Both the position numbers and the translations under genes were made by a program. Source: Hyphomonas sp. UBA5111 (GTDB taxonomy: Bacteria > Pseudomonadota > Alphaproteobacteria > Caulobacterales > Hyphomonadaceae). From it: a DNA stretch of 10,127 bases. The DNA lies in contig DHZF01000112.1 in assembly GCA_002414505.1 (NCBI GenBank), positions 746 to 10,872 of the forward strand. The letters run 5' to 3'. Below the pieces are notes generated by a model. That model worked only from the letters and a program-made list of their open reading frames with translations, ran no database searches and had not been told where the DNA came from. Of this stretch, positions 1 to 7,508 are shown piece after piece. Numbering within the stretch: the first letter of the stretch is position 1; every line of letters starts with the position of its first letter.

Positions 1-824
1 TCGCGCAGATAGAGATAGCCGAACTTCGCAAAATCCCGCGCTGAAGCCCAGACCAGGGACCCGCCAAGATAGGTGCCGGCGGGGTCGAATTCGATGACGG
101 CATTCATGCCGATCGGGTCGCTGAATTGCCGCCTGAACCAGTCGGAAAAAGTGGCGGACGAGGAATCGCTGGCCGCCAGTCCCTGCAACGCCCGCCCAAT
201 CAGGTGAAACGCCGCCGTCGAATAGTTCCACACCGCCCCCGGCTCATGCAGCGGCGGCAGTTCATCCTTGATATATTCCAGCACATCGAACCGGCCCGGC
301 CCATACATCATCTGTATGACGTCATTCTCTGCCATGCTCGTGGCGCCGATCTCGGTATAGTCGAGCCCGTCCGTCATGGTCAGCCATTGGCGCCAGGTGA
401 TCTCCGCCCGCGGATCGCCTTCATCGAATGGCGTGGGCATCGGCGCGTCCAAATCCTCGATCAGCCCCAGTTCCACAGCCCGCCCCGCCAGGGCAGAGGT
501 CACAGACTTCGCCATACTCCACGAAACCTGCTTCGTGTCCGGTCCGAAGCCATCGGCATAGGTTTCCACCACGATTTTTCCATGATGCACAATGACGAGG
601 GCACGGGTCTCGCCCATCTCGTCTTCCAGCCTGCCGGCCATTGCCTGGTCGATGAGCGGCTGCACGAGGGGCGCGGTCTCTTCAGGAATCTCGCCTGTCT
701 CCCATTCCTGCGTGGGCCAGGCGAGGCCCTCCGGCTGTGGCGGCAGGGGCACAAGAGCCTGCGCGGCAGCAGCCCCCGCAATCCCGATTGCGGCCAGTCC
801 CGAAACGAAAATCTTGCGCCACAT
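1..824 (-). CDS. secreted serine hydrolase, class C beta-lactamase family (3' end cut by window)
   Basis: I translated this frame by hand from the ATG at 824-822; it is open to the left edge, so about 274 residues are visible and the C terminus is missing. Residues 1-22 form a Sec signal peptide (MWRK, a hydrophobic run, then AAAAQA). S103-M-A-K106 inside WSMAKS is the SxxK motif that carries the nucleophilic serine and its lysine. Y201-S-T203 in WNYST matches the tyrosine motif of the PF00144 family. The third motif (KTG/HxG) would lie off the window. WSMAKSVTSAL resembles 6-aminohexanoate-dimer hydrolase and family VIII esterase relatives more than true AmpC, so the substrate (ester, amide or peptide) is open. 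A GGGGAG Shine-Dalgarno lies about 8 nt before the ATG. It is divergent from a small membrane protein gene 43 bp away. The family is firm; the substrate is unknown. Confidence 0.9.
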   Translation of the reverse strand, partial: MWRKIFVSGLAAIGIAGAAAAQALVPLPPQPEGLAWPTQEWETGEIPEETAPLVQPLIDQAMAGRLEDEMGETRALVIVHHGKIVVETYADGFGPDTKQVSWSMAKSVTSALAGRAVELGLIEDLDAPMPTPFDEGDPRAEITWRQWLTMTDGLDYTEIGATSMAENDVIQMMYGPGRFDVLEYIKDELPPLHEPGAVWNYSTAAFHLIGRALQGLAASDSSSATFSDWFRRQFSDPIGMNAVIEFDPAGTYLGGSLVWASARDFAKFGYLYLR

Positions 825-833
825 GGCGTCTCT

Positions 834-861
834 CCCCTACTCTTTCCGGGAAACTTAGGGG
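834..861. promoter_or_regulatory. nested palindrome in a 43-bp divergent intergenic gap
   Basis: Outer arms CCCCTA (834-839) and TAGGGG (856-861) are perfectly complementary. They enclose a perfect TTTCC-g-GGAAA palindrome at 843-853 with almost the same centre (847.5 against 848). Each outer arm is also the ribosome binding site of one of the two divergent genes. The element could be an operator shared by both genes or an mRNA hairpin that hides the Shine-Dalgarno. Part of the outer symmetry follows simply from two divergent purine-rich Shine-Dalgarno sites facing each other; the inner palindrome does not. Function is inference. Confidence 0.35.
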
Positions 862-867
862 CAGTTC

Positions 868-1182
868 ATGAAACTCGTCAAAGCACTTCTGGTCGTCATG
901 GCTGTCACTGTCGTTCTCGGCGGCCTCGTCTGGCACTTCTGGCTGAAGGGACAGGTCGAATTCGCCGAGGTCTCGACAGCCTATGGCGCAAAGATGGTCT
1001 GCTCCTGTCTGCACGTTGCCGAGCGCGGACTGGAGAGCTGCAAGACCGATTTCACATCCGATGTCAGCGCTGTGACCTTTACCGATGATGGCCAGGTCAC
1101 CCGCGCCAGCGTGCTCGGCGGGCTGGTCAAATCAGAGGCGCGATTTGATCCCGGCCGTGGCTGCACACTGGTGACCTCATGA
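868..1182 (+). CDS. small membrane-anchored extracytoplasmic protein with four cysteines
   Basis: This encodes 104 residues. One hydrophobic segment at about residues 6-25 is preceded by lysines and followed by WHFWLKG, so it is most likely an N-terminal anchor with the rest in the periplasm. The soluble part has cysteines at 45, 47, 58 and 99 (KMVCSC, ESC, GCTLV), enough for two disulfides. The pattern YGAKMVCSC...GCTLV resembles, from memory, the N-terminal segment of larger alphaproteobacterial serine hydrolases that carry a CSGVFVSG-type motif. Here it stands alone, next to a separate serine hydrolase gene on the other strand. An AGGGG ribosome site precedes the ATG by about 6 nt. The gene overlaps the next by ATGA, so the two are probably translationally coupled. 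No catalytic residues are visible. The function is unknown, and the link to the hydrolase is inferred from position and remembered similarity. Confidence 0.75.
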   Translation: MKLVKALLVVMAVTVVLGGLVWHFWLKGQVEFAEVSTAYGAKMVCSCLHVAERGLESCKTDFTSDVSAVTFTDDGQVTRASVLGGLVKSEARFDPGRGCTLVTS

Positions 1183-1628
1183 GACGAGCCTTGCTTGGCC
1201 TCTTCGCTCTCGTCGGCTGCGCGTCGGCCCAGACGATTGAGCCGCCCCCACAGGAGCATCCCCTTGGCTGGCTGACAGGCTGCTGGGTCAGCGAAAGCGG
1301 GAAGGCCAAGGAAGTCTGGTCGGCGCCGGAAGCCGGCCATTTGTTCGGCTATGCGTTGACGCTGGATGAGGGTGGCGTCAGCTTCTTCGAGCAGATGCAT
1401 ATCCAGCCCGGTCCGCTTTACGTGCTCAACGTGTATCCGGCCGGTGTCGGCCCTTCGAAATTCGTCGAGAGCCTGCAGGGCGACCAGTCCGTCACCTTCC
1501 TCAATGGCGCGCATGACTATCCCCAACTGATCCATTATGAGCGCGATAGCGACACACTGCTCGCCCATATCGCCCTGGAAGACGGATCAAACCGGCGCGA
1601 TTTCACCTATAGCGCCTGCAAGGATTGA
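1179..1628 (+). CDS. exported DUF6265-type protein
   Basis: This encodes 149 residues with a signal sequence. The order of motifs fits the DUF6265 family: LGWLTGCWVSE (residues about 29-39), then KEVWSAPEAGHLFGYALTL, SFFEQMHI, P.G.GPSKF and HDYPQLIHYERDSDTL. Members are small, secreted or lipid-anchored, single-domain beta-rich proteins of unknown biochemical role. The N terminus can be read in two ways. LVGC at 11-14 is an acceptable but very early lipobox, giving a lipoprotein with Cys14 as first residue. Alternatively ASA-Q (15-18) is a signal peptidase I site. The start overlaps the previous stop as ATGA, which fixes the start and indicates co-expression with the small four-cysteine protein. 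The family call is from motif memory; a search against PF19780 would settle it. Confidence 0.85.
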   Translation: MRRALLGLFALVGCASAQTIEPPPQEHPLGWLTGCWVSESGKAKEVWSAPEAGHLFGYALTLDEGGVSFFEQMHIQPGPLYVLNVYPAGVGPSKFVESLQGDQSVTFLNGAHDYPQLIHYERDSDTLLAHIALEDGSNRRDFTYSACKD

Positions 1629-1658
1629 TCGTCCTATAGGCGGTCCGTTTGGGGTTTT
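1613..1658 (+). terminator. weak intrinsic terminator candidate overlapping the DUF6265 gene stop
   Basis: An interrupted stem can form from CGCCT (1613-1617) with AGGCG (1638-1642) and AGGA (1621-1624) with TCCT (1632-1635), spanning the TGA stop. It is followed by TTT at 1648-1650 and TTTT at 1655-1658. The stem has an internal loop, and the T-tracts are short and broken by GGGG, so termination would be inefficient if it occurs. No better hairpin is visible before the next gene. Confidence 0.22.
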
Positions 1659-1696
1659 CTTCATGTTTTCAGTCTAGTCTGTCCCCTGCGGGCAAT

Positions 1697-1702
1697 GAGG
1701 GG
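1697..1702 (+). promoter_or_regulatory. Shine-Dalgarno that sets the start of the GT-C-like gene at 1710
   Basis: GAGGGG lies 7 nt before the ATG at 1710. The earlier in-frame ATG at 1695 has only a poor GCGGG upstream, and it overlaps this GAGGGG site itself. The later start is therefore preferred, removing the five residues MRGGA. Confidence 0.6.
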
Positions 1703-1709
1703 CGGGGCT

Positions 1710-3473
1710 ATGTGGCTGGATCATACGCGTAAGAACAAGAGGCTTACATCCCTCTTCCCGATGGCAGTTTTCCTGACCACTGCGATCTGCCTGCTGGGAT
1801 TAGACGCAGTAAATGGCAGCGCAGTCCAGAGCGTGGACGATTTCGCCCGTCGGCTTCAGATAACAGACCTGCTCGCAGACGGTGACTGGCACGATTTGAC
1901 TTGGCCCTTCCTTGCCATGCCCGAGCCTTATGTCTCGCCCTGGTCGCGTCTGGTTGATCTTCCTTATGTCCTTGTCACCTGGCTCTTCCAGCCTGCGCTG
2001 GGACAGGACACCGCCTTCGCGGTTGCACGCTTCATCGTGCCGCCGCTTTGGCTCGTTGCGTATGCATGGCTGGGAGTAAATCTGATCCGGGAAATCCGGG
2101 GGAAGACGCCGGGACTCCGGGTGCTCGCCATTTCGGTCGTGGCATCATATTTTGCCATTCTCGAATTCATGCCGAACCGGATTGACCATCACAATGTCCA
2201 GATGGTCTTGCTGTTCGCCTTTTGCCTGGGCATTATTTCGCCGCATCGCCATGCCGGAATCCTTATCGGAATCTCCAGTATCCTGTCGGTCGCAGTTGGG
2301 TTGGAGTGTGCGCCCTATATTGCGGTTGGGCTGGGCGGTCTCGCCATCCTCGGCGCCATGCAGCCGCAATCACACATGCCCCGGAAATTCGTCTGGACAT
2401 GCATTACGCTTGTTGTGCTCACGCTTCCTGTGGGATTGCTGCTGAATGGCAATACCATTTTCCAAACCCATTGCGATGCGCTGTCCGCGCCATGGGTCAG
2501 CGCGCTAGCGGCAGGTGGGATTCTAGGCGCGGGCTCTGCACTCGTCTGGCGGTGGGCGGGATGGGAGGCTCCCTTGCCCCGCATGGCGATACTCATGGGC
2601 GGAGGCATCATTGTGCTGGCGGGATTATGGCTGGCTTTTCCGGAGTGCCATGCTGGCCCCTACCCCATGGTCAATGAGACAGCCCATACCTATTGGCTGG
2701 ACCATGTGATGCAGGAGAAGGATCCGATCACGGCCTTCTCCTATGGCGAGCAAATGTTCACGCTCATTTTCCTGGCGCTCATCTCGCTGGTAATTGTGGC
2801 TTGGCAGAGCGTGAAAGGCCAACGTCCTGAAGTTTTCCTGCTCCTGCTCATTGCGAGCCTGGGAGTCATTCTGACAGCGTGGCAGATGCGGAATTTCAGG
2901 TTTCCTGCTGCCCTTCTCCCACTCTTTGTCCCGCTGTTCATCGGCATGTTGCGAGAGTCTGAAACTCTCCGCCCACTCATGCTTGCCTTGACAGTTCCCA
3001 TCGTGCTGTTCCTGTCGTTCCAAATTTTTGTGAAGCCGCAGGGCCGCTCGCTCTCCATGATTGACTATATGAGGGGGGATACCTGCCTGAGTGGAGATCT
3101 GTCCCTGGTGGACACACTGCCGCCGTCGCGATTTGCAGCACCGTTCGGCCTCTCGCTCACACTGGCCGATCACATACAGAGTTCCGGAACATCCCATACG
3201 CTTGCAGCTCTTCAGTTTCACCGCGCATCGCCGGGGATGGAACGCATATTCCGGACATTTATCCTGACGGATACGGAGCTACGGCGCCAAGCTTTGGAAC
3301 CCTATGACTATATTGCCGTCTGCGTTATCCCCGAAAATGATGCGGATCCGAAAATCGCGCCACTATACGCGCATCTGAGCTCCGGCGGAGACTGGCCAGG
3401 TCTTAAGGATATTCAGAAAGAGCGCACCTCCCGGCTGCGAATCCTGAAGATTGATCACGATACGGTCGAGTAG
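1710..3473 (+). CDS. polytopic GT-C-like membrane protein, putative lipid-linked sugar transferase
   Basis: This encodes 587 residues from the ATG at 1710. About 11-13 membrane segments fill residues 15-440 and are followed by a soluble domain (about 450-587) that should face the periplasm. The first extracytoplasmic loop has D43-D44 in SVDDFARRLQ and then SPWSRLVDLPY (76-86). After further helices comes NRIDHHNVQ (156-164) and GLEC (197-200). W391-QMR394 precedes a late helix. The tail carries HT(496)...FHR(503-505), with Cys459 and Cys538 that may pair. The acidic pair in loop one plus a second acidic/His motif is the layout of STT3/PglB and other GT-C glycosyltransferases that use polyprenyl-phosphate sugars. 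I recall uncharacterised alphaproteobacterial proteins with the same DD, WSRLVD, RIDHHN and HR signatures. Donor and acceptor are unknown. The gene converges with the lipoprotein gene 14 bp away, and its GC content is lower than that of putA. Confidence 0.75.
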   Translation: MWLDHTRKNKRLTSLFPMAVFLTTAICLLGLDAVNGSAVQSVDDFARRLQITDLLADGDWHDLTWPFLAMPEPYVSPWSRLVDLPYVLVTWLFQPALGQDTAFAVARFIVPPLWLVAYAWLGVNLIREIRGKTPGLRVLAISVVASYFAILEFMPNRIDHHNVQMVLLFAFCLGIISPHRHAGILIGISSILSVAVGLECAPYIAVGLGGLAILGAMQPQSHMPRKFVWTCITLVVLTLPVGLLLNGNTIFQTHCDALSAPWVSALAAGGILGAGSALVWRWAGWEAPLPRMAILMGGGIIVLAGLWLAFPECHAGPYPMVNETAHTYWLDHVMQEKDPITAFSYGEQMFTLIFLALISLVIVAWQSVKGQRPEVFLLLLIASLGVILTAWQMRNFRFPAALLPLFVPLFIGMLRESETLRPLMLALTVPIVLFLSFQIFVKPQGRSLSMIDYMRGDTCLSGDLSLVDTLPPSRFAAPFGLSLTLADHIQSSGTSHTLAALQFHRASPGMERIFRTFILTDTELRRQALEPYDYIAVCVIPENDADPKIAPLYAHLSSGGDWPGLKDIQKERTSRLRILKIDHDTVE

Positions 3474-3487
3474 ACGCTACCCGGATT

Positions 3488-4357
3488 CTATTCACCGAGT
3501 CGTTCGACGGCCATCGGCTCACCATCAAAGAGCGCCAGATATTGCTGCTTCACCGCATCCCGAAAAGTCGATTGCGGGATGGTCACATGATAGGAGCCTT
3601 CGGCGTAGGAGCCGATATCATAGGGCGCAAAGTGAATCGTGTATCCGCCGAACCTGTTCGGTACGTCTGAGGGCACGAAATTCACTTCGCTCGCCAGCAC
3701 CATGTCAGCACTGACCAGTTCCATCGCCTCGCTCCGGAAACGTTCGAGGTCTGATACGTTCCCACTCTTCTTCACTTTCTGGCGGGCAATCTCCGTCCAG
3801 ACCGTGTCCATATGGCCCTTTATGGCGGCCTGCGGTTCACGCAGGAACGTGCTCAGCCGCATCGGCTCGCCGGTCACCCCATTGTAGAGGCGTCCCGCGG
3901 TAAAATAGTTGCCATGCGCGCCGCCGGTGAATGTGTAATGGAAGCCTTCCAGGCTCACGATATTGCTGGCTTCGGCGACAATTCCCCATTTGATCCGCAG
4001 ACCATAAGGCCGAAAATAGGTCGGATCCGCTTTCTGGTATTCCTGCGCATCCGTCGTCATCGCTTCGATACGGATTTGCGCATTCTCGACCAGATCCATG
4101 CCAATGGCAGGTGCCTTGGAGAAGACGGCCTCGTCGATCGTTACTTCGGCCTTGAGATAATCCTCGTCGACAATGATCTCACGCGGAAGGTCATCCACCG
4201 AAGCAATCGTCGCGACATCCACGGTCGTGTCTTCGCCGCCTGTGCTGTCCGCGTCACCAGACGCTTCACTCACATCGGAAAGGTCCCGCACCTTTTTCTG
4301 GCACCCGGCCGTCAGTACCAGCGCCCCTGTCAGCGCTGCCAGAACAAGTTTCTTCAT
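3488..4357 (-). CDS. outer-envelope lipoprotein with DUF4163/DUF3298 (RsiV/PdaC-type) domains
   Basis: This encodes 289 residues. MKKLVLAALTGALVLTAGC is a lipoprotein signal with lipobox TAGC and Cys19; Gln at +2 favours sorting to the outer membrane. Residues 25-47 are an acidic, Ser/Gly/Thr-rich linker. The folded part starts at about 60. FHYTFTGGAHGN (139-150) and HFAPYDIGSYAEG (242-254) followed by VTIP are hallmarks of the DUF4163 plus DUF3298 pair, found in RsiV anti-sigma factors (where it binds lysozyme) and as an accessory domain of PdaC deacetylases. No catalytic deacetylase domain or transmembrane anti-sigma region is present, so this is a free-standing lipoprotein, perhaps a ligand- or glycan-binding one. 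It follows putA by 11 bp on the same strand, so transcription together is likely, although no functional link to proline is apparent. Hand-counted lines give about 53% GC. Confidence 0.85.
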   Translation of the reverse strand: MKKLVLAALTGALVLTAGCQKKVRDLSDVSEASGDADSTGGEDTTVDVATIASVDDLPREIIVDEDYLKAEVTIDEAVFSKAPAIGMDLVENAQIRIEAMTTDAQEYQKADPTYFRPYGLRIKWGIVAEASNIVSLEGFHYTFTGGAHGNYFTAGRLYNGVTGEPMRLSTFLREPQAAIKGHMDTVWTEIARQKVKKSGNVSDLERFRSEAMELVSADMVLASEVNFVPSDVPNRFGGYTIHFAPYDIGSYAEGSYHVTIPQSTFRDAVKQQYLALFDGEPMAVERLGE

Positions 4358-4361
4358 GCGG

Positions 4362-4367
4362 ACCTCC
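4362..4367 (-). promoter_or_regulatory. Shine-Dalgarno adjoining the putA stop
   Basis: On the minus strand the order is TAA (putA stop), C, GGAGGT, CCGC, then the ATG of the lipoprotein gene. This near-perfect ribosome site sits within reach of ribosomes ending putA translation, which supports coupled expression of the two genes. Confidence 0.75.
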
Positions 4368-4368
4368 G

Positions 4369-7300
4369 TTACAGGCTGAGCAGTTCGGCGTCCCCGCCTT
4401 GCGCCGTGATGTTCACCGTCAGGGTGCGCTCAGTTGCAAAACGATGCAAGTAGTGGGGTCCACCGGCTTTCGGCCCGGTACCGGAGAGCCCTTCCCCGCC
4501 AAAGGGCTGCACACCCACGACCGCGCCGGTCATTGAGCGGTTCACGTAGGTATTCCCCACCGGGCAGGCCTCGCGGACCTCGCGCTGGAAGCTTTCAAGC
4601 CGCGAATGCACACCCAAGGTAAGCCCGTAGCCCTTCGCTTTAAGGGCTGAGCCAACTTCGGTAATATCGTCCGGATCGTACCGCAGGACATGCAGGATAG
4701 GGCCGAATTTCTCCTCGGAAATCTGCTCGATGGATTTCAGTTCCAACAGCGCTGGTCCGAAGCCATAGCCCGTCTCCCCGATCTGCCCCGCCGGAATCTG
4801 GTGCAACAGCTTGGCCTCATCCTTCATGGTCAGGACATAGGCTTGCAGGGAGGCGCGGGATTCCGCGTCGATGACCGGGCCAAGGTCAGTATAGGGCAGG
4901 CCAGGATCGCCGATGTTCAATTCATCCATTGCACCGATCAGGCCCTCAATCAGGTGATCTGCCGTATCTTCAGGCAGGAACACGATCCGAAGCGCCGAGC
5001 AGCGCTGACCCGCAGAGCCGTACGCCGACTGGATTACGTCATCGATCACCTGCTCACGCAGCGCCGTGGTGTCGACAAACATGCCGTTCAGGCCGCCCGT
5101 CTCCGCAATAAGCGGAATGATCGGGCCGTCGCGGTCGGCCAGCGTCTTGTTGATGATGCGCGCCGTCACCGTGCCGCCGGTGAAACAGACTCCTGACACA
5201 CGGAGATCGCTGATCAGCTTGGCGCCGACGGATTCGCCCCCGCCCGGCAACAGATGAAGCGCATCAACGGGCAGGCCGGCCTTCTGGAACAGTTTGACCG
5301 CCTCGAAGGCAATCAGGGGCGTCTGCTCGGCAGGCTTGGCCACAACGGCATTCCCTGCCGCAAGCGCTGCCGCGATCTGGCCCGTAAAGATAGCCAGCGG
5401 GAAGTTCCACGGGCTGATGCAGCAGAAGACGCCGCGCCCATGCAGGGAGAGGTGATTGGTTTCGCCGGTCGGTCCAGGCAGCTTCTGCGGCGTCGTGAAT
5501 TCGGCTTCGGCCTGCATGGCGTAGTAGCGGCAGAAATCGACGGCCTCTCGTACTTCCGCGATCCCGTCAGGCAATGTCTTTCCTGCTTCGCGGGCCATCA
5601 GTGCAATCAGGCGTTCAGCATTCTCTTCGAGCACGTCGGCCATGGCGCGCAGATGTTTCGCCCGTTCCGCGCCGCCCAACTCATCCCAGCCAGGCTGGAA
5701 CTTGCTGGCGGCGGTCAGGGCCTTGTCGATGTCGCCTTCCTGCGCCTCGCGGCAGCTGCCGAGAACGGTTTCCGTATCGAAGGGCACACGGACCATGTCC
5801 CCACCGCCGGAAATGGCCTTACCTGAAACAATCGGCCCCGCCGCAATGGCCGGACTATCGCGGAAGCTCCTGATCGCGGCGGCCATGTCTTCGCGCACGC
5901 TTCGTTGGCTCAGGTCGAGCCCGGAGGAATTGCGACGTTCGGCGCCATACAGACGTGGGGGCGTCGGGATGCGGGGATGGCGCCGGGGGCCGACCTCCAC
6001 CTTGACGATCGGATCGGCGACAACGTGTTCAGCCGGCACGTCCGGATCAAGGAAAGAGTGAACGAAACTCGTATTCGCCCCATTCTCCAGCAGGCGCCGG
6101 ACGAGGTAGGGCAGCAAATCCTTGTGCGCGCCGACCGGGGCATAGACCCGCACCCGGCGGCCAAGCCCGGCCGCGCCATAGAGGGCTTCCCCCATGCCAT
6201 GCAACCGCTGGAATTCGAAGGAAGGGTTTCCGTCTTCCTCCGCCAACAGCTCAATGGCTGCTACCGAATGCGCATTGTGCGTGGCAAATTGCGAATAGAT
6301 GGCATCCTTGGCTTCCAGCATTTTGCGTGCGCACGCCAGATAATTGAAATCTGTTCCGGCCTTGGTCGTGAAGACCGGAAAGTTGGGATAGCCTTCGATA
6401 TGGGCGTGCTTGATCTCGCTGTCCCAATAGGCACCCTTCACGAGCCGCACCATGAAGCGATGGCCGGTCTGTGCGGCGAGTTCTTTCAGCCGCTCGATCA
6501 CTTCGCCTGCCCGCTTCTGATAGGCCTGCACGGCAAGGCCCAAACCATTCCATCCTTTCAGGGATGGTTCACGGGCCAATCGCTCAAGAATTTGCAGGCT
6601 CAGCACCAGCCGGTCAGCTTCCTCTGCATCAAGACAGAGATTGATATTCGCCTTTGCCGCCCGCTCGCACAGGTCCAGCACGGACGGATACATCTCATCC
6701 ATGATGCGTGCCCGGTTCACCGCCTCGTAGCGGGGATGGAGCGCGGAGAGTTTGACGGACACGCCATTGCCCTGCTCCGGCGCGGTGGACTTGTCCTTCT
6801 CGGCCGCGACACCATCAATGGCATTCTGGTAGGCTTTCAGATACCGCGCGGCGTCATCGGCCGTGCGGGCCCCTTCCCCGAGCATGTCGAAGCTGAAATG
6901 CGCTGCGTCGCCCGCCTTGACCATCCGGCGGCCCCGTTTCTGGGCATCCTTCACGGTACGTCCAAGGACAAATTGCTCGCCCATGATCCGCATGGCCTGC
7001 ATCATGGCGGCGCGGATCACCGGCTCGCCGCTCTCGCGGATCAGGCCCTGGATGAAACTGGCCGGCCCCTTCTTCAGGCTGGCCGGCACCCCGATGACCT
7101 GCCCGGTCAGCATCAGCCCCCAGGTGGAGGCATTGACCAGCCAGGATTCCGACTGCCCCTGATGCGCGCTCCAGTCGCCGGAGCGGATTTTCTCGGCGAT
7201 CAGCTCGTCCCGTGTCTCGGCATCGGGAACCCGCAGCAGCGCCTCGGCCAGGCACATCAGCGCGAGACCTTCGGCATTGGACAGGCCGAACTCCTCCAGG

Positions 7301-7503
7301 AAGCTTTCCATCATGCCCTTGTCGCGCCCGCGTGCCCGGGCGGTCTCGACCAGTTCCAGCGCCCGCCGCATCGTGGCCTGCCTCAGATCGTCGGACAGAG
7401 GCACCTGCTTGAGCAAATCTTCCAGCAAGGCCTCCTCATCCGCAAACTTGATCCGGTCGAGCGAGTGCCAGTCAATTTTGTCGAGTGCGAGCGTGTCAGC
7501 CAT
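4369..7503 (-). CDS. putA: bifunctional proline dehydrogenase / glutamate-gamma-semialdehyde dehydrogenase
   Basis: This encodes 1044 residues from the ATG at 7503. PutA oxidises proline with FAD (electrons to quinone) to P5C, then the semialdehyde with NAD+ to glutamate, passing the intermediate between sites. N-terminal barrel: VKLSALHPRYE with K251, RLVKGAYWD (353-361), ATHNAHS, YAPVGAHKDLLPYLVRR with R469/R470 as substrate-carboxylate arginines, and ENGANTSFV. C-terminal aldehyde dehydrogenase: SPWNFP (697-702), FTGGT, ETGG with E801, GSAGQRCSAL with nucleophile C835, EEKFGP, and the PFGGEGLSGTG tail. E801 to C835 is 34 residues, the usual ALDH spacing. There is no N-terminal ribbon-helix-helix domain and no long C-terminal extension, so it is a short type A PutA that cannot repress its own gene as the E. 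coli protein does. An upstream TTG (7548) is possible but less likely than this ATG, although the ATG lacks a clear Shine-Dalgarno. No Lrp-type regulator adjoins it. Confidence 0.97.
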   Translation of the reverse strand: MADTLALDKIDWHSLDRIKFADEEALLEDLLKQVPLSDDLRQATMRRALELVETARARGRDKGMMESFLEEFGLSNAEGLALMCLAEALLRVPDAETRDELIAEKIRSGDWSAHQGQSESWLVNASTWGLMLTGQVIGVPASLKKGPASFIQGLIRESGEPVIRAAMMQAMRIMGEQFVLGRTVKDAQKRGRRMVKAGDAAHFSFDMLGEGARTADDAARYLKAYQNAIDGVAAEKDKSTAPEQGNGVSVKLSALHPRYEAVNRARIMDEMYPSVLDLCERAAKANINLCLDAEEADRLVLSLQILERLAREPSLKGWNGLGLAVQAYQKRAGEVIERLKELAAQTGHRFMVRLVKGAYWDSEIKHAHIEGYPNFPVFTTKAGTDFNYLACARKMLEAKDAIYSQFATHNAHSVAAIELLAEEDGNPSFEFQRLHGMGEALYGAAGLGRRVRVYAPVGAHKDLLPYLVRRLLENGANTSFVHSFLDPDVPAEHVVADPIVKVEVGPRRHPRIPTPPRLYGAERRNSSGLDLSQRSVREDMAAAIRSFRDSPAIAAGPIVSGKAISGGGDMVRVPFDTETVLGSCREAQEGDIDKALTAASKFQPGWDELGGAERAKHLRAMADVLEENAERLIALMAREAGKTLPDGIAEVREAVDFCRYYAMQAEAEFTTPQKLPGPTGETNHLSLHGRGVFCCISPWNFPLAIFTGQIAAALAAGNAVVAKPAEQTPLIAFEAVKLFQKAGLPVDALHLLPGGGESVGAKLISDLRVSGVCFTGGTVTARIINKTLADRDGPIIPLIAETGGLNGMFVDTTALREQVIDDVIQSAYGSAGQRCSALRIVFLPEDTADHLIEGLIGAMDELNIGDPGLPYTDLGPVIDAESRASLQAYVLTMKDEAKLLHQIPAGQIGETGYGFGPALLELKSIEQISEEKFGPILHVLRYDPDDITEVGSALKAKGYGLTLGVHSRLESFQREVREACPVGNTYVNRSMTGAVVGVQPFGGEGLSGTGPKAGGPHYLHRFATERTLTVNITAQGGDAELLSL

Positions 7504-7508
7504 AAAGG

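Noticed and set aside
126..1088. 320-codon open frame on the plus strand spanning the serine hydrolase and the small gene
   Set aside because: It is antisense to the SxxK-bearing serine hydrolase and then out of frame with the 104-residue gene; its composition is Arg/His/Pro-rich.
3474..3487. Bidirectional terminator between the convergent GT-C-like and lipoprotein genes
   Set aside because: Only 14 bp lie between the stops. A GTAG-acg-CTAC stem overlaps this gap, but it is 4 bp long and has no T-tract.
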